Below are positions 57,301 through 64,000 of a DNA stretch of 64,000 bases, one piece after another (within the stretch, counting starts at the first letter, position 1; every line of letters starts with the position of its first letter). The stretch spans positions 7,783,278 to 7,847,277 of the forward strand of contig NC_089314.1 in the NCBI RefSeq assembly GCF_036669915.1. Direction: 5' to 3'. Made by a program: the position numbers and the translations under genes. This DNA is from Pocillopora verrucosa (Eukaryota; Cnidaria; Anthozoa; Scleractinia; Pocilloporidae). The notes below the pieces were generated by a model, which saw only the letters and a program-made list of their open reading frames with translations, was not told the DNA's origin and ran no database searches.

Positions 57301-60039
57301 TGTATGTTGTAATGATTTGAGTCATTTTACTCAGCAAGGCATTTTGTGTGTTTTGAATGTCAGTTTTGACCTGTTTTTCTGCTGGTTTTTTATAGACAGG
57401 TCAAGTTATTGGAAGGGTGAACATGGTGTCAGGACATGTCAAGACTCAACTTATTGCACACGATAAAGAGGTAGGATGATTATGTTAAGAAGCAAAGATC
57501 CTAAGCAAGGAACACATTTGTTATGATTTTGCCTTGTTGAAAGGGAAGTTATATTAAATTGGTGTCATCCTTTTTTTTTAACAAGAGCAGAAAAGAAATT
57601 CAGCCCTGCCATCTAGTGAAGTTCTGTGAGAAATTCTGATCTTGGTAACTGAGTTGAAATACATGTAACATCTTCTTTTTCATTCTGTAGGTGTATGATA
57701 TTGCTTTTAGTCGTGCTGGTGGTGGAAGGGACATGTTTGCTTCTGTTGGAGCTGATGGTTCAGTCAGAATGTTTGATCTTAGGTGTGTTTTTTGTTTTCT
57801 TAGTTGACTTATAGAATGGTATATGCTGCCTTGTTTTGCCTGCAACTGTCATTTTATGATGTATACAGGGTACATGTACTGTATGTCATGTCGTGGAGGA
57901 ACATTAAATATCACAAGAAGTTTTATTTTGGAAAAAAATGTTCATTTTTGTACTTTGAATTATTCCTAACCTACCTTGTGGATACAATGTGAGTTTCATG
58001 AGTGAAATACACCAATATATATATATTTTTTTTTTTTCACCTCTTAACCCTTAAACACCCATGAATGACCAAGACAGAATTTCTCCTTTCAATATCAACA
58101 CAATGTCAACCAGATAAGTGATGAGAATAAAGAAAAATATCAGTTTGGGGATAATTAGTGGATCCAATACTAAATTCACGGAACTGATGTTATAAGAATT
58201 GCGTGGTTGACATTGAGGAGAATGACAAATTTTATCAGGGAGTTAAAGGGTTAATATTCCTTAATTTCAGTTTTTGAATGTAGATTATAGGACTGGTATA
58301 TGTATGATGCATTTTATGCATGAATACTCAAAATAGTAATCACCTACTGCTTACTGCAGAGTTCTCTGTAGCTCTATAGAAGCATTAAAACATGTAATTC
58401 AAAGATCCTTTGTTTGATTCCTTATAGGAACTCTTTGTCCCATTCTCATTACAGGATGAAAAATATATAATTATTTTTATTTCTTTGGTACATGTTAAAT
58501 ATTCAGATTATACAATAAAGCTTTGTAACAAACCTGATTTTCTTACAGGCACTTAGAACACTCTACAATAATCTATGAAGATCCACAACACAGTCCCTTG
58601 TTAAGATTATCATGGAACAAACAGGATCCTAACTATTTAGCAACTTTCTCTTTGGATGCAATGGAGGTTTGTTGACAGTGTATAGTCTGTAAATAAAAAG
58701 GAAGTTATAGTAAATGAATAATTACCCTCAGGTAATGTGTGCTTGAATCAGCTGCACTTGCATTACTGTAGCGTTTCTTTTGTTTTTGTGTACCCATGTT
58801 GTGATGACTCATCCTTGTTCAAGAGGCCTGTAAATGACTGTTGTCAGTGCTAGTGACAGCTACTTATTGATATCGCTATGAAGCAGCAGGCCAAGGTTGT
58901 TCAAAGCTGGGTTAAGATAACCCAGGGTTAGTTTGATATCCAATTTCAGATCAGAAAGCTTAAAAGAGAATTCAGTATATTTTTTGTCTACAATTTGGTA
59001 ATTGGATGCTCTAGATAGAATAGAGAAAATTATCCCATAAAGGCTTTTGAACAAAGGAGTAAAGAAAACCACTTTAAAATTTAACCTAGACTATTTGCAC
59101 TGATCAGCCTTTGAACAACTGGGCTCTGAGAGCTCTAATTTTTTTACACTTTTAAACTGTTAACTCATAGAAATGTCTGGTAAATTGTACTTACAATGTA
59201 TGTATGTAGTATTTTGGGCATATAGAAAAACTTTTGAGTGAATTTCATAGACCAAAGAAAATATCTCTTTGCATCTTTTTACACAATTACTACCAGTAGT
59301 AGAATATATTCTCCAGAATTCTAAAATGTCATAGCTCCATGAATCTTACTTTTGATACCGACTATCATCTGTCCCAGGTGATAATATTAGATGTTAGAGT
59401 ACCATGCACACCAGTGGCAAGGTTAAACAACCACAGAGCCTGTGTAAATGGCATTGCATGGGCTCCACATTCGTCTTGTCATATCTGTACAGCAGGTTAG
59501 TTTCTGGCTTTGATGTCTTGCTGATGTTTTGTACATGTGCCATAAAATTAAATGCAATAAAGAAATGTTTAACTGATAAACACCATCTTGCGTGGTGACA
59601 CTGATGAAGTGTCGCTTTTACTGTCAAGGAACAGGCAGGAAAAGCAAAACAATTATGTCCAAGGAAACATTGGGAGACCTTTTTGTGATCTTAGGTGACT
59701 GTTTGGCAAACTCTTTTACAGGCAGATGGGCTGACTGACTGCCTGCCTGTCTGCCATGACTGAGAACCATTTGCTGCCAGTTACTAGTTGGCCATATGAT
59801 ATGAACTGTATACATGTATAAATTCCATATTATTGGTTTGATAGCTTGTTTGAATCTTTCCTGAAGGTGATGATCACCAAGCCTTGATCTGGGACATTCA
59901 ACAGATGCCACGAGCCATTGAGGATCCCATTTTAGCTTACACTGCAGACGGAGAGATTAATCAGATTCAGTGGGCGAGCACACAGCCAGACTGGATTGGC
60001 ATCTGCTACAACAACAACTTGGAGATTCTAAGAGTATAA
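54365..60039 (+). CDS. DCAF7: DCAF7 (WDR68/HAN11) WD40 adaptor
   Basis: Nine exons, 54365-54523, 54598-54699, 55704-55802, 56859-56972, 57396-57470, 57691-57782, 58549-58666, 59378-59495 and 59867-60039, join without a break into 349 residues (human 342). Identity to the family is very high and easily recognised: [60 protein letters not shown] and [20 protein letters not shown]. The WD40 repeats form a single beta-propeller. DCAF7 binds DYRK1A/1B and HIPK2 and can act as a CUL4-DDB1 substrate adaptor, in nucleus and cytosol; this is family knowledge. The start is the first ATG in CGCCATGG; it gives an N-terminus about 7 residues longer than human, and a second ATG lies two codons on. Introns contain retroelement and MITE-like repeats. 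The end at [12 protein letters not shown] is the exact family C-terminus. Confidence 0.95.
56430..56492. repeat. short fold-back repeat in a DCAF7 intron
   Basis: TGACATGATAACCCAATAT is followed after a few bases by ATATTGGGTTGTTATGTCGA, its near-perfect inverse. It probably is the tip of a MITE-like element in intron 3. Confidence 0.6.
57040..57190 (+). mobile_element. retroelement 3'-end repeat, copy 1
   Basis: GACTCTGATGATGACTTCC, then AACAGCCCTCCTCAGGACT and ATGGACAATCAGAATACAAG. The same order of blocks recurs at about 60340-60480. I recall this block order from 3' ends of cnidarian retroelements; the copy-to-copy likeness is seen directly. Confidence 0.5.
58043..58256. mobile_element. 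MITE-like element with TTAACCCTTAAA ends
   Basis: The left end reads TTAACCCTTAAACACCC and the right end GGAGTTAAAGGGTTAA, imperfect inverted repeats about 190 bases apart, with a second inner pair ('aacacaatgtcaacca' / 'gtggttgacattgagg'). It lies in intron 6 of DCAF7. Related pieces occur at 60520-60930 and perhaps 62355-62520. Confidence 0.6.
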
Positions 60040-60339
60040 TAATGTAGAAGGAAGTTACCTGTATTGTGGATGGAAGTTTGGTATCCCTGTTCATTCATGG
60101 ATATGGTCTTGGGAATTGAGATGTCTGCCCATTTTTGGGACAAGTTGTAAGTGTCTCTTGCAGGTCTCTTGTGCCCATATTTTCTTATACGATGTTTTAC
60201 TTTGTTGAGACATACAGAATTTGCAAAACTAGGATGTCTGATGGTGGAGTCTTCTGGTGCCAGTGAGGATAGTCTGGACATAACAACTGTTGGTGACAGA
60301 GAAGGGTACTTTGACAACCTGAGAGGAATTTATCATCAA

Positions 60340-60480
60340 TTGACTCTAGTGATGACTTCCTTTCAGTGTTTTTAAGCAGCCGTCACTACCAATGACAACA
60401 GTCCTTTCCAGGCCTTCCCTCATGCAGGTGTCAGAACATACAATTTATTGTTATCATGGCTCAAACCATATCCTAAATTA
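60340..60480 (+). mobile_element. retroelement 3'-end repeat, copy 2
   Basis: GACTCTAGTGATGACTTCC, later CAACAGTCCTTTCCAGGCC and CATGGCTCAAACCATATCC follow the same block order as the copy at 57040-57190, with substitutions. Downstream of DCAF7. Confidence 0.5.
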
Positions 60481-60519
60481 GAGCAATGATTCTCCTTTTC
60501 AGTTTATTACTCTGCTAAC

Positions 60520-60935
60520 CTTTTCACACCCAAGATCTCAGTTAAAATTCTCCTCTCTGATGTCTACTTGTTCCTGATAATTGAAGCTCAGAGAATTATT
60601 TTGGTGTCAACCCTTTAAATCCCAAGATCTCATTTTTAGTTCACCCCTAGCTGCAGCAGAATTCCTTTTATATTAGTTGCAAGAATTTGGTGTTAGATCA
60701 GGAAAACAAGTCCTACCAGATAAGTTTGAGTATTCTCATTACCTGTTTTCTGGACAATGTATTGATATCAGAGAGAGAAGTTACATATTGATCACCTGCA
60801 GGAGTTTAAGGTTAAATCAGATAACATCCTCCTGTTCTTTTTCCATATTCTCATCGCCTTTCTGGTTGATGTTGTATTGATATGGTAAGGGGAAATTAGT
60901 TATTGGTCACTTGTGGTGGTGAAAGAGTTAATAGA
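60520..60935. repeat. TTAACCCTTT-type repeat pieces
   Basis: Blocks such as 'accctttaaatcccaagatctca', 'ttcctgataattga' and 'gtggtgaaagagttaatag' resemble the MITE-like element at 58043-58256 and repeat internally, suggesting two overlapping degenerate copies. Confidence 0.4.
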
Positions 60936-63692
60936 GAGTTTTTTGTTTACTGCTGTCTTATAGATAGCCTCTCTGAGTTCAGGCAAGATCCTTCTACCCA
61001 TGTTTTCTTGTTTGTTTATCTCAAGACAATGTAGATGTCATATATTTTCTAATCTTGCAGACAGTTATAATATTTTTGCTCACGTGCTCTGTACATGTAG
61101 AGATGATATAAATGTAGTGCAATGCTTCTGATTTCCTTTGTATAGCAGAGCATTTCCTACGTGTAGTTAATAACAGGTAATAGATTACATGTTGTATAAA
61201 TGTACAGTAGACTAATTTAAACTTGAACATGTACAAGAGGAGATCAATTTTTTTGGTTTTTGATTCTTTTTTTTCAAAAGTCCGTAAACTCGAAACAATA
61301 GGTGATACTCAGTAGTCTTTTAGTTTAACGGAATTGATTAGAGTAGTGGGTGACTATCAAATTCCTTTTTAGCTGGAAGTTTACTGAGAGAAAACAAGTA
61401 CTTTGCTGAAAAAGGAAAAAATCATGGGCAATCAAGTTAGAATTAATAGTTTGTTTCTTTGTATTTGCATTAGTCAGTTTTGATTTAATGGCCCATTAAC
61501 AATCAACGCATGATAACTAGAAGCAACATTTAAAGATTGGACTTAATTTTCAAAGCCTTATTTGTTGGGCGGTGGAAATATCAACGAAGCAACATTGTAT
61601 AGTCTAAATTAACTTAAATATTCATCAATTCTCTTTGTTAACATTTAGGGTAGCATAAGTTCATTGTAAGCTACGTGACATTTTAAATTGAAGTCATAGA
61701 TTGCCTTGTTTCTGTGTATATTTAGATAAAGTGAAATATATATTAGTTCTTCTATTAAGTTTAATATAACAATAAAGTTTATGTTCGCGGGCATTAAATT
61801 GTTGTGGGCCACTCAGATTCATTTGGACTCGAGCAGCTTAGCAAGGGTTAAAATGACTCTGAAAGGGGTCCAAAACATATTTATGCCCAAGTATGTAAAG
61901 TGTATTGCTATTGTTATCACTTTGAAGGGCATTGAAGTAATAGACACTGAAAAAAGACAACAAAAACGGGTTAAAATATATTTTTGCTCGCCAAAACCTC
62001 CATTTTAGTTCGCACAATGCCCGACAAAGTGGGGATGATTTTAAATCTTTTGGTCTTGTTGATGCAACAACCAGCCGTCCCCTAAGCTTTTGTAAAATGC
62101 CAGCTTTTTCAGCTAGCCGTCTTAGATAATCATTTTACTTATTTAAGTCGAGAAGCTGGATTCTTCTTCCTTTGAGCGATTATTGGAAATGTTCTCTATT
62201 TAAGAACTTATGACAATTAAAATGATTTATTGCTTGATTTTTAATTTCTTCTCGTCAATATACTTATTCAGTGTCACAATCATCGACCTTAAATTTAGGA
62301 CGTTTGAAAGATCGTTAACTTTAACCCATACAAAGGAACTGAACTTGACCGTTCAGTAAAGCCTTTGACTCCCAAGAGCTGATACCAGAACTTTAGGTTG
62401 TATTCGAAAGGTTTCTCCTAACTGACAGTTTTCCTAATTCTGATCACCTGCCTCGTTGAAAGAGTTTCAAAATCGCTAGGAGAATTATGTGATGTTGACT
62501 AACAGGAGTGAAAGTGTCGCTTGGGTTGAGTCACAGTTTGCACATCTTGAAAACTTCAGCCAAGTATTTTTAAGTTATCATAGAAATCCGTGTTCCTTTT
62601 CGGTTTTTTACTGCCCCTTTATGGTATTCCTTCTCACTTAGCAAATTTCTGTTGGACGTTGCAATGCAGTAAGAAAAAAAAAATCTACATATTCTACATA
62701 TTTAATTTTTGCCCAAGTCTGTTGTGTTTGTCGACATTTTCTGAAGAAGTTGAAAAATTGCGCTCGAGTCGAGTTGAAGAGGGAAGAAAACCTTATGTAC
62801 CAAACAGTAGATTTTGAACCTCTCATCCACGCAGGAGTACTTTTCCTTTTTCTTCGAAACGCATTTTTATTGGAAGTTTCGCTTGACAAGAATGATTTGC
62901 TTTTGAAATTTCGAGGTACAGTAGGTTGACTCTGAACATATATCTGTTTTGAGATACTCAAAATAAAACAGTAATCTTGAATAAATACAAGGATACGCTG
63001 CCAAGTAATATCACTTTACAACTGATCATTTGAATTCCAAACGAACGGGTTTAACCAATGATATTCATCGAGCACACTGCCTCCGAATGTACCACCCGCC
63101 ACATGCCAGAAATGGACAGAGATATTACGCTTCGCATCAGCTTTACATGAATTAAATATGAAAAGGGACAGATCTGCTTTTGCAAATATTCGGAAAGATA
63201 TCAAACTCAGCCAAAACCAAGCACAGTTTTTCCTTAACGTAACCCCTTATCAAGATGTCAAGTTAATTTGCTCTCAAAGATATCTGCTATAACTTGATTT
63301 TACTCTGGACATTACATCTCTTGGGATAGGGCTGAGACTTGCCACAAAACGATCAAGAAACTATTGGTGTTTTAAAGCCAGGTGCTCCATCTGCTACAAG
63401 TGACAAAATTATTTCAAGCGCTGTACCGTGTCAGAGAGAAAATCGTTTAAAACTCTACATTTGAATAATTTGATGTGGTCTTGAGCAGGTAGAAACGTCA
63501 TCCTTGGTCAACATCTTTCATTGCCTCGGGACGTTTTTGCATCGCGTACAGGCTTTGAGTGACAAAGATCTAGGACGTCTCTACGAAGCAAGGTGAAGAA
63601 TAGCCAAACTGGTGAAATTAAGTTAGAAAGGAAGGTTCTACGGGAATTCAACGGTTTCTGATTTACAAACATTGCACATTTACTTTTTAGCA

Positions 63693-64000
63693 ATGTCCAA
63701 AACTGTACGATTTGCGGGAGTTACTAGCAGGGAATATGCAGAGTCTGTGGCCACTGACGTCCTCCAGAAGCGTCAGGAAAGAAAACTAAAAAAAGATAAA
63801 TCTGGTAAAGGAAAGAAGAAGCCGAGAAGCAGAAGATCAAACACTGCTCAAGGAATATCCGCAAATGGATTGAGAGTTGCAGGAGTTAACCGAGGATTAC
63901 TTTCAGAATTCATAATTTTTATGCTCCTACAAGGATTCAACTTATTCAGTAATTCGTGGGTTTTAAATGAATCTCTTAGCGTTCTTAACAAGGTTGAAAA
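63693..64000 (+). CDS. unrecognised gene, 5' end only (cut by the window edge)
   Basis: From the ATG the frame is open for 102 codons to the end of the window, with no stop. The protein begins MSKTVRFAGVTSREYAESVA, continues into a strongly basic stretch (KKDKSGKGKKKPRSRRS, about residues 36-52), and then a hydrophobic stretch near residues 75-86 (SEFIIFMLLQGFNLF). The ATG lies just after a pyrimidine-rich TTTTTAG, so a 5' UTR intron may end at 63691. The basic run could be a nuclear localisation signal. No family was recognised, and nothing can be said about function. The frame may leave the exon before 64000. Confidence 0.5.
   Translation, partial: MSKTVRFAGVTSREYAESVATDVLQKRQERKLKKDKSGKGKKKPRSRRSNTAQGISANGLRVAGVNRGLLSEFIIFMLLQGFNLFSNSWVLNESLSVLNKVE

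Larger units (their letters stand above)
60040..63692. other. intergenic region downstream of DCAF7
   Basis: It starts with the DCAF7 3' UTR and carries a retroelement-end copy (60340-60480), MITE-like pieces (60520-60930, 62355-62520) and several AT-rich tracts. An AATAAA is at 61771, far for DCAF7 but possible. No exon could be supported; ORFs at 62590-62817 and 63016-63204 look random. Confidence 0.45.

Noticed and set aside
63016-63204. Minus-strand ORF of 62 codons with a balanced composition
   Set aside because: Too short, no family match, no splice partner found upstream or downstream.
1-64000. CRISPR arrays, bacterial operons or prophage
   Set aside because: No regularly spaced repeats, no Shine-Dalgarno-led operons, and all recognisable genes are intron-split; the window is eukaryotic.

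Overview
The window reads as nuclear DNA of an animal. It is AT-rich, its genes are split by many GT-AG introns, and large stretches hold degenerate transposable elements. The mix of repeats (fold-back MITEs, tRNA-derived SINE-like copies, Penelope-like remnants), a cnidarian-style GPCR pseudogene and a GH18 chitinase beside a copper-oxygenase gene point to an anthozoan cnidarian, probably a stony coral. That species call is inference.

Layout, left to right: a BET1-like Golgi SNARE gene (+, 232-1778); an F-box/leucine-rich-repeat gene (-, 7215-3685); a potassium-channel gene, 'channel A' (-, 14748-9120); a class A GPCR pseudogene (+, 18470-19543); a second, intact channel gene, 'channel B' (+, 21819-26872); a small secreted PAN/apple-domain ORF (-, 30677-30339); a GH18 chitinase with a chitin-binding tail (+, 32098-38392); a lytic polysaccharide monooxygenase-like gene with a CBM2-like module (+, 40098-43920); an ABCC4/MRP4-type transporter (+, 47658-53292); DCAF7/WDR68 (+, 54365-60039); and the 5' end of an unrecognised gene cut by the right edge (+, 63693 onward).

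The most unusual item is the channel pair. Both proteins have the order signal peptide, extracellular segment, M1, pore with the potassium filter TVGYGD, M2, a segment starting GVP like the second lobe of a solute-binding protein, and a last membrane helix. This is the plan of bacterial GluR0-type channels plus the extra C-terminal helix of animal ionotropic glutamate receptors. The pore exon (95 bp) and the filter-M2 exon (157 bp) have identical lengths and phases in both genes, so they are paralogues that now point away from each other with a dead GPCR gene between them.

The chitinase and the oxygenase lie 1.7 kb apart in the same direction and could act together on chitin. Channel A and the oxygenase carry +1 or +2 indels in homopolymer or dinucleotide runs; the rest of each gene is phase-perfect, so assembly errors are as likely as real mutations. 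Exon coordinates were worked out by hand from splice consensus, reading frame and homology and were not checked against transcripts.
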